From positions 1-61,160 of the forward strand of contig JBKHXF010000004.1 of NCBI GenBank assembly GCA_046566145.1: a DNA stretch of 61,160 nucleotides, in the 5' to 3' direction. The translations under genes and the position numbers were made by a program. Origin of the DNA: JBKHXF01 sp046566145. Its GTDB lineage: Bacteria > Actinomycetota > Nitriliruptoria > Nitriliruptorales > Nitriliruptoraceae. This document shows positions 49,592 to 57,714 of this stretch, in pieces (position 1 is the first letter of the stretch; each line of letters begins with the position of its first letter). The notes beneath the pieces are model-generated. The model searched no databases and had not been told where the DNA came from. It worked only from the letters and a program-made list of their open reading frames with translations.

Positions 49592-50776
49592 GTGTCCGAG
49601 GACGTGACGAGGGGCCGGTCGGGGGTTGTCCTGCTGGCGTTGCTGGTCGGGGCGGTGGTGGTGGCGGTGGTCCTGGTGGGTGTGGCGGACGCGGGCCGGT
49701 CGGGCGAGCGCGACGCTGCGGGGTCCGACGTGGACGGGGTGGTGCTGGCGACCGACCGGTACAACACCTTCGAGCACATCTTCCTGACCAGCAGCGTGCT
49801 GCGGGTGACGGCGGCGGGGTTCCGGCCCGCTCCCGACGACGGGAGCTGGCCGACGGTGGACCTGCTCGTCCACGAGGTGGTCACGGACCTCGACGCCGCC
49901 CGCCGTGACCCGGTGCTCGGTCTGGCCGACGCGGCGACGATGCGGTCGGTCTCGGACGAGCCGCTGGTCCTCGGTCGGGAGTACCTGGTGTTCGCGAACG
50001 TCAGCGAGGGGACGGTCCCGCCGTGGCGGGTCGCGTTCGCGTTCGATGCCGAGACGATGGAGCCGGCGCCGGGGTACGGGACCCCGGAGGCGCTGGAGAC
50101 GCTCGAGCGGCTGCGGGAGATCGCTGCTGATGAGCCGTCGATGGACCTGCTGGAGGTGGTCGTCGCGCTGATCGTGGAGCAGCGGGCCGTGCAGGGCCTG
50201 CCGTCCCAGGGCCGGGGGGTGGTCGACCGCACGCCCATCAGCGACCTGCTGTACGGCGACGTGTCACCCGTCGGGGCGCGGGACGCCCTGGACGAGCTGC
50301 TCGCCCGCTCTCCGCTGGAGCGGTCCCTGCCGGGGATGCGCGACGAGGTCGTCCCGGGGTTCGCGGAGGCGTTGGGGGTGGAGCTGGTCCCGGTCGAGGT
50401 CGCGGTCGTGGGTGGCGAGCACCTCGCCGGGGACATCGTCTCGCTCGGGCTGCACTTCGACGAGGTGGGGGTGCTCGGGTGGTCCGCGGTGCAGGACGAC
50501 GTGTTCGCCCTGATCGGGCTGGGTCCGGCGGGTGTGCCCTACGAGGTGCTGCCGCGGTACGCCGACGGGACGATCGGGCCGCCGATCACGATCGGTGGGG
50601 CAGGGCCCGACCAGCGGGCCACCGCTGACCTGCTCGCTCCCTCGGGCGGGGAGCTCACGGTCGTCGCGACCGTGCGGGACGATGGCAGCGTCGAGCTGGC
50701 ACGGATGGGACGGCTGCAGTTCGACGAGTACCTCGAGTCCGTCGCCACGGCCGGCCAGCCATCCCCGGAGGGTTGA
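49592..50776 (+). CDS. Single-pass membrane protein with large acidic extracytoplasmic domain
   Basis: This 394-residue protein has an N-terminal anchor (GVVLLALLVGAVVVAVVLVGV, about residues 11-31). The remaining domain is acidic and beta-rich: YNTFEHIFLTSSVLRVTAAGF, EYLVFANVSEGTVPPW, and a long helical section around LLEVVVALIVEQRAVQGL. No Cys, lipobox or catalytic motif is present. Codon use is typical of the region. The GTG start follows a G-rich stretch (GGGGGGA) as ribosome site. Convergent with the PucR gene, with no hairpin between them that I can support. Function unknown. Confidence 0.75.
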   Translation: MSEDVTRGRSGVVLLALLVGAVVVAVVLVGVADAGRSGERDAAGSDVDGVVLATDRYNTFEHIFLTSSVLRVTAAGFRPAPDDGSWPTVDLLVHEVVTDLDAARRDPVLGLADAATMRSVSDEPLVLGREYLVFANVSEGTVPPWRVAFAFDAETMEPAPGYGTPEALETLERLREIAADEPSMDLLEVVVALIVEQRAVQGLPSQGRGVVDRTPISDLLYGDVSPVGARDALDELLARSPLERSLPGMRDEVVPGFAEALGVELVPVEVAVVGGEHLAGDIVSLGLHFDEVGVLGWSAVQDDVFALIGLGPAGVPYEVLPRYADGTIGPPITIGGAGPDQRATADLLAPSGGELTVVATVRDDGSVELARMGRLQFDEYLESVATAGQPSPEG

Positions 50777-50788
50777 CGCGCCGGCGGC

Positions 50789-52123
50789 TCAGCGCGCCGG
50801 CGGCGTGTGCCCGCCGGCGGTCGCACCCCCACCCGCGCGTCCGGCCCCGCCGGCGCGGGCGAGCAGCAGCGCCACGTGGGCAGCCCGGGCGCCGGCGGAC
50901 GTGCGCAGGTCCAACCCGGTCTGCTCGGCCAGGCGGCGGACCCGGTAGGCGACGCCGTTGGGGTGCAGGTGCAGCAGCGCCGCGGCGCGGGTCAGGTTGC
51001 CGTCCGCGTCCAGGAACGCCGTGACGGTCGCGCGCGCCTCGGCGTCGTCGGTGAGGTGGGCGATGACCGGCGCGAGCGCGTCGCGGAGGTCCGCGGCGTT
51101 GTCGAGCACGGTGCACGCGAGCCAGTCGTCGTCGAACGCGACCACCGGCTCGTCGAGCTCGATCGCGGCGCGCAGGGCCGACTCGGCCTGCCGCAGCGTG
51201 CCGCCGCCGGCGGTGACGCCGGCGCGACCCCGGCCGGTCCCAACGTGCGTCGCGCCGGCGGTGCGCAGCGCACCGGCCAGCGCGGCGTCGACGTCGACCT
51301 CGCCCGAGCCCTCCTCGTGGGCGAGGCCGGCGGACACCGCCGCGGCCTCGGTGAGCAGGACCACCGTGTGGTCGCCCTGCTCGACGCCGGTGCCCACCGG
51401 CACCTGGGAGGCGTGCAGCCCGCGGCAGGCGGCGACGTGGAGCGTCGCCGCGGGGTCGATGCCGGCCTCGAGGGCTCGCTCGATGACCACGGCGGCGTCG
51501 GCCCCCCGCAGGGCCTCGAGCAGGGCGTGGACGCGGCGCCGCTGGTCGACGTCGAGGGCGGTGGCGCGGTCGCGGTAGCCGTCGGCGACGGCGGAGGACA
51601 CCGCGTCCATCGCGCCCCACACCAGCGCCGCCTGCTCGGCGAGGGCCGACACCGCGGCGGGGCCGTGGAGGTGGGCCGCCTCGCTCAGCGACTCCCAGAC
51701 GGCGAGGTAACCCACCCGGAACGCGCGGAGCAGGTCGGCGAGCGCGAGGCCCTGCTCGGCCCGACGGACCCCGAGCTCGCGGCGGACCGCGAGGTCGGGC
51801 TCGCCGGGCAGCTCGCCGGTCACGAGCGTCACGAGGACGAGCTCGACGTTGCGGCGCACCGACCACCACAGGTCCTCGCGTGGCACCACCCGCGTCGGGG
51901 CGTAGCCGGCGATGGTCTCGAGGATCCGTCCGGTCGCGCGGTCGGTCACGTCGTCGACGCCGTGTGCGAGCTCGGCGGCGACCGCGGTCAGCGGACGTGC
52001 CGGGTCGACGAGGTCGGAGACGTCGGCGAGGACCGGGCGGCCGAGGTCGCCGGGCAGCGCCGCGCCCGCCGGTGTCCGGGCGAGCTCGGCGGGGAGCCTC
52101 GCGCTGTCCGCGGCGTCCGTCAC
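50789..52123 (-). CDS. PucR/CdaR-type transcriptional regulator
   Basis: This 444-residue protein has an N-terminal sensory region with RRAEQGLALADLLRAFRVGYLAVWESLSE (PucR-C-like middle) and a GGDEF-like central region (VGTGRGRAGVTAGGGTLRQAESALRAA, in pieces). A C-terminal PucR helix-turn-helix is in ADGNLTRAAALLHLHPNGVAYRVRRLAEQTGLDL (about residues 385-415). The GTG start has GGGAGG upstream. In actinobacteria such regulators control purine or amine catabolism and often activate adjacent genes; the copper-radical oxidase gene is divergently next to it (250-base gap), making it a candidate target. Confidence 0.88.
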   Translation of the reverse strand: MTDAADSARLPAELARTPAGAALPGDLGRPVLADVSDLVDPARPLTAVAAELAHGVDDVTDRATGRILETIAGYAPTRVVPREDLWWSVRRNVELVLVTLVTGELPGEPDLAVRRELGVRRAEQGLALADLLRAFRVGYLAVWESLSEAAHLHGPAAVSALAEQAALVWGAMDAVSSAVADGYRDRATALDVDQRRRVHALLEALRGADAAVVIERALEAGIDPAATLHVAACRGLHASQVPVGTGVEQGDHTVVLLTEAAAVSAGLAHEEGSGEVDVDAALAGALRTAGATHVGTGRGRAGVTAGGGTLRQAESALRAAIELDEPVVAFDDDWLACTVLDNAADLRDALAPVIAHLTDDAEARATVTAFLDADGNLTRAAALLHLHPNGVAYRVRRLAEQTGLDLRTSAGARAAHVALLLARAGGAGRAGGGATAGGHTPPAR

Positions 52124-52373
52124 GCTGGCCTCCCGTGTCCGTGGTGCGCGCGTCGGTCCGTGGATGCCACGGTAGCGGAGGGCCTTCTCGTCGGAATCCC
52201 CAGCAGGAGGGGAGGTGTCGCGTGTGGAAACCACGGAGAGCGGCAGACCCGGTTCGCGTGGCAACGACCGACGGGTCAGGGAGACGGCGCGACGGCGCCC
52301 CGCCGCCCGACGGCACACCCCCGGGTCGTCGGACCACACCCCGCCAGGGGCACCGAACCACAGGGAGGGAACG

Positions 52374-54722
52374 GTGACCGCACCCCACCGAACGACCCGC
52401 TCGCGCACCGCGCTGGCGCTCGGGATGACGGCCTCGATGGCCTTCGCGCTCGTCGCGCCGGCCGTCGGCCAGGAGGCCGACGACCCCGCCAGGACCGGCC
52501 GGGTCTCCGAGCCGTTCGCCGAGCCGACCATCCAGGGTCGCGAGACCGACGCCTACTGCATCTACGGCATGTCGCGGGAGGGCGACGAGCACGACGGCCT
52601 CAAGGTCGAGTGCAAGCCGACCGCGACGTCGATCGCCGTGCTCGGTGACGGCGACGTCGTCTACTGGAACGGACTCGAGGACACCGAGGAGGTCGAGACC
52701 GGGATCGCGCTCGAGTTCGGGAAGGACTCCATCCACACCCAGGTCCGTCGCATGGACATCGGGTCGCGGACCTGGCGGACCACGGACCCGAACGACGCCA
52801 ACACCTCGCCTGCCGGCACGCCGCCGAACGAGCTGATCCCCGGTGCGGGGCTCGCCTCCCGCGAGGCCTACAACGACGACGTGCTGTTCTGCGCCGCCCT
52901 GTCGTTCCTCGCGGGCGGTGAGGTCATCACCGTCGGTGGGACCGTCTACTACAACGAGCCCGACGTCCCCGGCACGCCCTACGGCGTGATCGAGCTCGAG
53001 GGGTCGAAGAAGACCCGCCTGTTCGACCCGGACGAGAACACCTGGACCGAGCTCGGCGACATGAGGTGGGGTCGCTGGTACCCGACGGTCGTCGCGCTGC
53101 CCGACGGCGACCAGTTCGTCGCCGGCGGCGTGAGCAAGCTCATCAAGCCGGTCTACACCGACGGGCGCCCCCCGCAGGACTCCGGCCGCAACGTGGTGCA
53201 GACCGAGATCCTCGACCGCACGACCGGGGAGTGGACCGAGAACCCGGACTCGGCCGACAAGACCCTGCCGCTCTACGCCCGCCTGCACCTGCTGCCCAAC
53301 GGCGACATCTACTACAACGCCGCCGGGCAGGTCTTCAACCCGTCGGGCCAGGCCTACGACGAGGCGCTGTGGAACTTCGCCTCGGCCCTCGACCTCGACA
53401 CGATGGAGTGGACCGACCTCGGGATCCCGGGGCTCGGCGTGACCGCGACCCCGGGCTTCCGCGGGTCGACGTTCTCGGTCATGCTCCCGCTCGAGCCGGA
53501 CGAGGACGGCGCGTACACGCAGGCGTCGTTCCTGACCGCCGGCGGCATCCTCGGGACCACCCCCGGCACCTACTTCGCCGTCGCCGACGGGCGCATCGAC
53601 ACCGTCGACACCGAGACGATGGAGCTCACCACCGAGGCCACCGGCTCGCTGAACCAGCCGCGCTGGTACGGCACCGGCGTGCTGCTCCCGACCGGTGAGG
53701 TCGTGGTCGCCAACGGCGCGTCCGCCGACGAGGTCGTCGGTCCGGGCACCGCCGTGCCGGTCCGCACCCCGGAGGTGTGGAACCCCGAGACCGGGGAGTG
53801 GACCCAGCTCGCGACCCAGAGCGAGGACCGGACCTACCACAACACGGCCGTGCTGCTGCCCGACGCCACCGTGCTGCTCGGCGGGCACGACCCGATCTCG
53901 ACGCTGTACGGCAACAACCGCACGCTCGTCCCGGGCACCACGACCCAGAACGAGACGCGCAACCCCACCTTCGAGATCCTCGAGCCGCCCTACCTGTTCC
54001 GCGGGGACCGGCCGGTGATCGACAAGGCGCCCGGGTCCGTCGCCCCCGGCGACACGTTCGAGGTGAAGCTCGACGAGGAGGTCGACGTCGACTCGGTCGT
54101 CCTGGTCCGCCGGACCGCCCTGACGCACATCGTCGACGGTGGCCAGCGCTCCGTGGTGCTGCCGGTCGTCGAGCAGAAGGGCGACAAGCTGACCCTGCGT
54201 GCCCCGGCGTCCAACGACGTCGTGCCGCCCGGTCCGTACATGCTGTTCGTCAACGGCGCGACCGACGAGGGCCCGGTGCCCTCCGAGGCGGCGCTCGTCG
54301 ACGTGACCGCGGCGGACGCCGTCGCCGAGGACGTGGCCGTCGAGACCACCGAGGCCGCGACGGCCGCGGAGGTCGAGCCGGCCGCGGGTGCCGTGGCCTC
54401 CGCCGCGGACGCCGCGTCGGCGACGAGCACCCGCAGCCAGGGCGTCGCCGAGCAGGACGCCGCCGCGCAGGACGTCACGGCGATGCTCGCCGAGGCCCTC
54501 GCGTCCACGGACGTCGCCTCCGTCGGCGGTGTCCCGGTCGCGGGCGAGCTCGCGTACCACGAGATGCAGGAGCTCTACGCGCTGGCCGGCATCCCCACGC
54601 CGGAGCAGGCGGCCGCCGACGCGCAGCAGCGTCGGGCCACCGGCACCGCGATGGGGCTGTTCACCGTGGCCCTGCTCGCCCACGTGGTGCTCCGCCGGCG
54701 AGGTGGCATCGCGACCGGCTGA
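52374..54722 (+). CDS. Surface-anchored copper-radical oxidase (galactose/glyoxal oxidase family)
   Basis: This 782-residue protein has a signal peptide (TALALGMTASMAFALVAPAVG), kelch-like blades, and all copper-radical oxidase residues: Cys173 (VLFCAALS), Tyr236 (GRWYPTVV), Tyr488-His489 (RTYHNTAVLLP) and His585 (RTALTHIVDGGQRS). These correspond to Cys228/Tyr272/Tyr495/His496/His581 of galactose oxidase. A DUF1929-type domain (PPYLFRGDRPVIDKAPGSVAPGDTFEV, in pieces) follows. An Ala/Glu-rich 110-residue linker leads to a C-terminal membrane helix and RRR. Oxidises alcohols or aldehydes to aldehydes or acids, making H2O2. GTG start after AGGGAGGG. Confidence 0.9.
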   Translation: MTAPHRTTRSRTALALGMTASMAFALVAPAVGQEADDPARTGRVSEPFAEPTIQGRETDAYCIYGMSREGDEHDGLKVECKPTATSIAVLGDGDVVYWNGLEDTEEVETGIALEFGKDSIHTQVRRMDIGSRTWRTTDPNDANTSPAGTPPNELIPGAGLASREAYNDDVLFCAALSFLAGGEVITVGGTVYYNEPDVPGTPYGVIELEGSKKTRLFDPDENTWTELGDMRWGRWYPTVVALPDGDQFVAGGVSKLIKPVYTDGRPPQDSGRNVVQTEILDRTTGEWTENPDSADKTLPLYARLHLLPNGDIYYNAAGQVFNPSGQAYDEALWNFASALDLDTMEWTDLGIPGLGVTATPGFRGSTFSVMLPLEPDEDGAYTQASFLTAGGILGTTPGTYFAVADGRIDTVDTETMELTTEATGSLNQPRWYGTGVLLPTGEVVVANGASADEVVGPGTAVPVRTPEVWNPETGEWTQLATQSEDRTYHNTAVLLPDATVLLGGHDPISTLYGNNRTLVPGTTTQNETRNPTFEILEPPYLFRGDRPVIDKAPGSVAPGDTFEVKLDEEVDVDSVVLVRRTALTHIVDGGQRSVVLPVVEQKGDKLTLRAPASNDVVPPGPYMLFVNGATDEGPVPSEAALVDVTAADAVAEDVAVETTEAATAAEVEPAAGAVASAADAASATSTRSQGVAEQDAAAQDVTAMLAEALASTDVASVGGVPVAGELAYHEMQELYALAGIPTPEQAAADAQQRRATGTAMGLFTVALLAHVVLRRRGGIATG

Positions 54723-54736
54723 TCCCCACACGATCC

Positions 54737-54771
54737 GTGGGGCGGGTCGCCACCGCCGCGACCCGCCCCAC
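54737..54771. terminator. Hairpin terminator after the copper oxidase gene
   Basis: A perfect 14-bp stem GTGGGGCGGGTCGC and complement with a 7-base loop, 15 bases past the stop. Confidence 0.8.
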
Positions 54772-54781
54772 GCGCCACCAC

Positions 54782-54817
54782 CCCGACGCCCCGGTCCACG
54801 AGGACCGGGGCGTCGGG
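54782..54817. terminator. Hairpin terminator of the convergent USP gene
   Basis: A 16-bp perfect stem (CCCGACGCCCCGGTCC and complement) with loop ACGA. Together with the previous hairpin it makes a back-to-back pair insulating convergent genes. Confidence 0.8.
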
Positions 54818-54843
54818 CGTGCGGGGGGCGCCGGCGCCGTGGC

Positions 54844-55977
54844 TCAGTCCCGGCGAGCCGCCGGCGTGGTGGTCGCCGGCAACCGGGTCACCTCGTAGGT
54901 GATCTCGGCGCCGTGGAACGCCGCGTCGTCGTGCACCGCCTGCATGACCTCGCCGACGGCGGCGTTCACCGCCGCCGCGTCGAGCTCGACCGTGGCGCGC
55001 AGGTGGGTCGGCTCGCCCTCCGGCCACCAGATGAGGTGGTCGCGGACCTCGCCGAGGGGCTGCAGCACGGCCAGCAGCGCGGCCGACGCGTCCCGGCCGT
55101 CCTCCTCGGTCCGGACGGTGACGTCGATGGCGATGCGTTCCGGCAGCTCGACGGTCGTGGGCGCAGCCTCACCGGCGTGGGCCACGGCGGAGGGCAGGTC
55201 GTCGGCGACGTCCGCCTCGTCGGCGGTGGGGCCGACGTCGAGGGCGACGACGAGGGTCGCGTCGGGGGCCGCCCACGCGAGGTGGGTGGTGGCGTTGCGC
55301 AAACCGGCGGCGGTCGGCGCCACGGCCGCGACGATGAGGTCGCTCGGCCGCGCGATCGCCGCGACGGCCTGGTCGGTGCGGCGGGGGTCGTGGTGGACGC
55401 GGTCGCCGAGGGCGGCGAGGTGGGTCGGCAGCGGCACGTCCCGCGCGCCGGTTCGGACGAGCGCGACGTCGAGGTCGCGGCGGAGGCGCGCCGTGACGGT
55501 GGCGGCGAGGTCGAGGCCCCGCTCGCCCCCGGGCTCGAGGTGGTCGGCGGAGAGCGGGAGCAGCGCGCGGGTGACCGGGACGCCGCCGGCGCGGACGACG
55601 AGCAGCGGCACGCGGCTGCGGCCCACGACGGAGTCGATGAGCTGGCCGAAGACCTCGGTCGTGGTGCTGCGCCCGGCCCATCCCATCACGACGAGCGAGC
55701 CGCCGTGGGTCTGGACCGCGTCGAGGACCCCGTCGGAGGGTCGGGCGGCCTCGACGACGATGCCGTCGACCGGCACCCCGTCGACCGGTGTCGCCCGGAC
55801 CGTGGCGACGGTGGCGGCCGCCTCGTCGCGGACCCGCTGGGGCGCGTGGCGGGGGACGACCGTCACGGCGGTGATGCGACCGGCGTCCGCGTGGGCGATC
55901 CGGGCGGCGAGCCGCAGCAGCGGCACCGCCGAGTCCGGGTTGGCGATGGGGACGACGACGTGGGACCCGAGCGCCAC
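54844..55977 (-). CDS. Universal-stress-protein domain protein
   Basis: This 377-residue protein has an N-terminal UspA-type domain: HVVVPIANPDSAVPLLRLAARIA and SLVVMGWAGRSTTTEVFGQLIDSVVGRSRVPLLVVR, read in pieces. The ATP-site G-x2-G-x9-G(S/T) pattern is weak. A second half (residues 150-240) resembles a degenerate second UspA repeat (VALVRTGARDVPL, DLIVAAVAPTAAGL). A C-terminal region of about 100 residues contains an ERIAIDVTVRTEEDGRDA beta stretch. No membrane segment. The GTG start has GGGGAGG upstream. Likely a stress-associated regulator; partner unknown. Confidence 0.82.
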   Translation of the reverse strand: MALGSHVVVPIANPDSAVPLLRLAARIAHADAGRITAVTVVPRHAPQRVRDEAAATVATVRATPVDGVPVDGIVVEAARPSDGVLDAVQTHGGSLVVMGWAGRSTTTEVFGQLIDSVVGRSRVPLLVVRAGGVPVTRALLPLSADHLEPGGERGLDLAATVTARLRRDLDVALVRTGARDVPLPTHLAALGDRVHHDPRRTDQAVAAIARPSDLIVAAVAPTAAGLRNATTHLAWAAPDATLVVALDVGPTADEADVADDLPSAVAHAGEAAPTTVELPERIAIDVTVRTEEDGRDASAALLAVLQPLGEVRDHLIWWPEGEPTHLRATVELDAAAVNAAVGEVMQAVHDDAAFHGAEITYEVTRLPATTTPAARRD

Positions 55978-56076
55978 CGGTGCACCTCCCCGCTCCGACC
56001 GTCAGCGTCCGGTCAGGCTACCGGCGCTCGCTGAGCGTGGGCTGACGGACGGCTGGCCTCCCGGGCGGTGGGACGG

Positions 56077-56110
56077 CGACGGCCCGGCTCCGTGAGGAGC
56101 TGGGCCGTCG
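56077..56110 (-). terminator. Ancestral terminator of tRNA-Lys, displaced by the integrated element
   Basis: CGACGGCCCGGCTCC and its complement form 15 bp (one G-T pair) with loop GTGA. It lies 4 bases from the distal attachment copy, on the side where the tRNA-Lys 3' flank would originally have continued. It now lies 2.55 kb from the tRNA gene. Confidence 0.7.
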
Positions 56111-56114
56111 GGGA

Positions 56115-56150
56115 GTGCGCCGCCAGGGACTCGTAACCCCGAACCTGCCG
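56115..56150 (-). other. Distal attachment site copy (duplicated tRNA-Lys 3' end)
   Basis: Thirty-five of 36 positions match 58660-58694, the 3' end of tRNA-Lys; the only difference is one extra T at 56134. The identity ends abruptly at both edges. Confidence 0.85.
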
Positions 56151-56171
56151 CTCCAGACGGCACGCAGACCG

Positions 56172-56429
56172 ATGCATGTCACGTGGCGGGAACTCGCGGC
56201 GAACGGCGCCGAGCCCCTCCGCAAGGGCCAGCGGGTGATTGTCCCTGGCCGGATGAAGCGCGAGGAGTACGAGAAAGACGGCCAGCAGCTCAGCGTCGAC
56301 AAGATCGACCTGACGGAGGTCGGTCCGTCCCTGCGGGGCGAGGGCCGATTCCAGCGTAACGACCGGAGCGGGTCGCCGTCGGCGATGGCGAACGTCCCGC
56401 CCCTGGTCAGCGACGACGTGCCGTTCTGA
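56172..56429 (+). pseudogene. ssb: C-terminal fragment of a phage-type single-strand DNA-binding protein
   Basis: MHVTWRELAANGAEPLRKGQRVIVPGR then REEYEKDGQQLSVDKIDLTEVGPSLRG matches the second half of the SSB OB-fold. The acidic tip SDDVPF mirrors the canonical DDDIPF protein-interaction end. The first 45-50 residues of the fold are missing, and the frame upstream runs straight into the attachment repeat. The fragment could still be translated from ATG 56172 (85 residues), but would not form a complete OB-fold. Confidence 0.8.
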
Positions 56430-56889
56430 CGTTCTGCGCTGGGTGCGCGGCCACGAGGGGATGCTCCACCCTGTGGTAGCTCGTCAGCGCGGCACTACGG
56501 GACCAGGTCTACCGAGTGCAGACCAAGGGCCCGCTCGGCAGGGGCGTCGTCACAGCCGACACCCCGCCGCCGAGCGAGGTCCGCCGCCGCCGCGACGGTG
56601 GCGTATGGGCGTGGTCCGTGCTGGTGGACGTCCTCGACGACCTCGAGGTCTAGTAACCGACCGACGCCAGCGGAGGGGGACTGCGGCTCGACGAGGGTGG
56701 CGGGAAACTCGACCGGCAGCTGCTCGGTCACGCCCAGTGGAGTCTCGACGACCTGACCTCCGGCGCCCGCCGCCGGCGGGTCGCCATCGACATTGCGAAC
56801 CGTCACGGGACCGAGGACCGCGATTAGATTGACCCAAAGACGACGGCCCGGCGTTCGCGCCGGACCGTCGTACTACCGAAGGGGTACGG
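56430..56889 (+). other. No confident gene; two open plus-strand segments
   Basis: A frame from about GTG 56516 to TAG 56653 reads VQTKGPLGRGVVTADTPPPS, then WAWSVLVDVLDDLEV. A second stretch in the same register ends at TAG 56827 (RQLLGHAQWSLDDLTSGARR, then VAIDIANRHGTEDRD) without a good start codon. Both look protein-like and may be remnants of small phage genes. An opposite-strand frame across 56495-56806 looks like a shadow. Confidence 0.35.
56840..56871 (+). terminator. UUCG hairpin inside the element
   Basis: ACGACGG-C-CCGGCG, loop TTCG, CGCCGG-A-CCGTCGT: 13 bp with one C-A mismatch and the extra-stable UUCG loop, 13 bases past the TAG at 56827 and 22 bases before the AT-hook gene. 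Confidence 0.65.
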
Positions 56890-56892
56890 GTG

Positions 56893-57225
56893 ATGAAGCC
56901 GCACACCAACGGCAACGATAGCACGCCGGCCAAGCGTGGGCCGGGACGTCCGCCGTCCGCTCCCAAGACCATCCAAGAGGAGCTGGCTCGCTATCCCGCG
57001 GGCCTCGTGGATCGGATGTGGGCCGCCTACGAGCGCGTCGACCGGGCCGACCAGGAGTTCGCCGCTGCGCACGAGGAGAAGGACGCGGTGTTGTTCGAGA
57101 TGGTGCAGCACACCAGCCAGCGGGCCGTTGCACGCATCGCCCCCGCCACGCGTGTCGCCATCCTCCAAGCAGTGAACCGTCACGTGGAGCGCCAGCTACA
57201 GCGCTGCGCGGACAATCTCGGTTAG
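56893..57225 (+). CDS. Small AT-hook-type protein of the integrated element
   Basis: This 110-residue protein has an N-terminal KRGPGRPPSAP motif (GRP core of an AT-hook) at about residues 14-24. A helical, charged remainder follows (RYPAGLVDRMWAAYERVDRADQEFAAAHEEKDAVLFEM, in pieces, then ATRVAILQAVNRHVERQL). Likely a minor-groove DNA-binding accessory protein, but no family is recognised. GTG 56890 is an alternative start; GAAGGGG is the ribosome site. Its end overlaps the convergent XRE gene by 30 bases. Confidence 0.6.
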   Translation: MKPHTNGNDSTPAKRGPGRPPSAPKTIQEELARYPAGLVDRMWAAYERVDRADQEFAAAHEEKDAVLFEMVQHTSQRAVARIAPATRVAILQAVNRHVERQLQRCADNLG

Positions 57226-57585
57226 GCGGTCGACCTGCGCCGACAGCTGGTGCAGGGAATGTCTGACCTCGTCGACGTCGCGTCGAAGGGCGACCACCTC
57301 CGCGGCCGATGCTTCGTCGAGTGTGGGCATCTCCAAGCCCCCCCCGTTGAGGATTGAGTGGATCGCCCCTGTCGGCCAACGGAGGGCCCGCTCCACCAGC
57401 CGGGCAGAACGCCCCGAGTAGCTGTCGCGGGCGGCTGACGTCATGTTCGAGATCGTCCGGTGGCTAATACCCCTTCCTTGATGGTCGATGCGCTTCGTTT
57501 CCGCGGCGAGACTGACCTGCGTCCATCCGAGCTCGTCCATGCGTGCACGGACCAGCTCGGCCAAACGCTTCGTGTCCGCCTTCAT
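57196..57585 (-). CDS. XRE-type DNA-binding regulator of the element
   Basis: This 129-residue protein has a helix-turn-helix in RLAELVRARMDELGWTQVSLA, then GISHRTISNMTSAARDSYSGRSARLVERAL (about residues 6-65). The C-terminal half is a coiled segment with VVALRRDVDEVRHSLHQLSAQVDRL, a likely dimerisation helix. This is the layout of phage repressors. The ATG has GGGACG upstream and faces the integrase gene across a low-GC region with nested dyads, consistent with repression of integration functions. Confidence 0.8.
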   Translation of the reverse strand: MKADTKRLAELVRARMDELGWTQVSLAAETKRIDHQGRGISHRTISNMTSAARDSYSGRSARLVERALRWPTGAIHSILNGGGLEMPTLDEASAAEVVALRRDVDEVRHSLHQLSAQVDRLTEIVRAAL

Positions 57586-57671
57586 GGTGGCCGTCCCTTC
57601 GTTCGAGTCGGCCCGCGTGTCCGCGCGGGCGGAGTGGCTGCACGGTACACCCGTGGTCACTGCCCCACATT

Positions 57672-57714
57672 CAAAACTCTTCGTCAACCTGCCACGATAT
57701 TTGACTAAGTTTTG
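57672..57714. promoter_or_regulatory. Nested inverted repeats between XRE regulator and integrase
   Basis: CAAAACT (57672-57678) mirrors AGTTTTG (57708-57714), and inside them GTCAA (57683-57687) mirrors TTGAC (57701-57705). The region is strikingly AT-rich for this chromosome. A candidate operator/promoter of the element. TTGACT (57701-57706) could be an integrase -35 box. Confidence 0.5.

Noticed and set aside
56115..56150. Second partial tRNA-Lys gene
   Set aside because: Only the 3' half is present with an extra base; it is explained better as an attachment-site duplicate.
56495..56806. Minus-strand open frame of 103 codons in the integrated element
   Set aside because: Composition looks like a shadow of the plus-strand frames, no ribosome site, and no recognisable domain.
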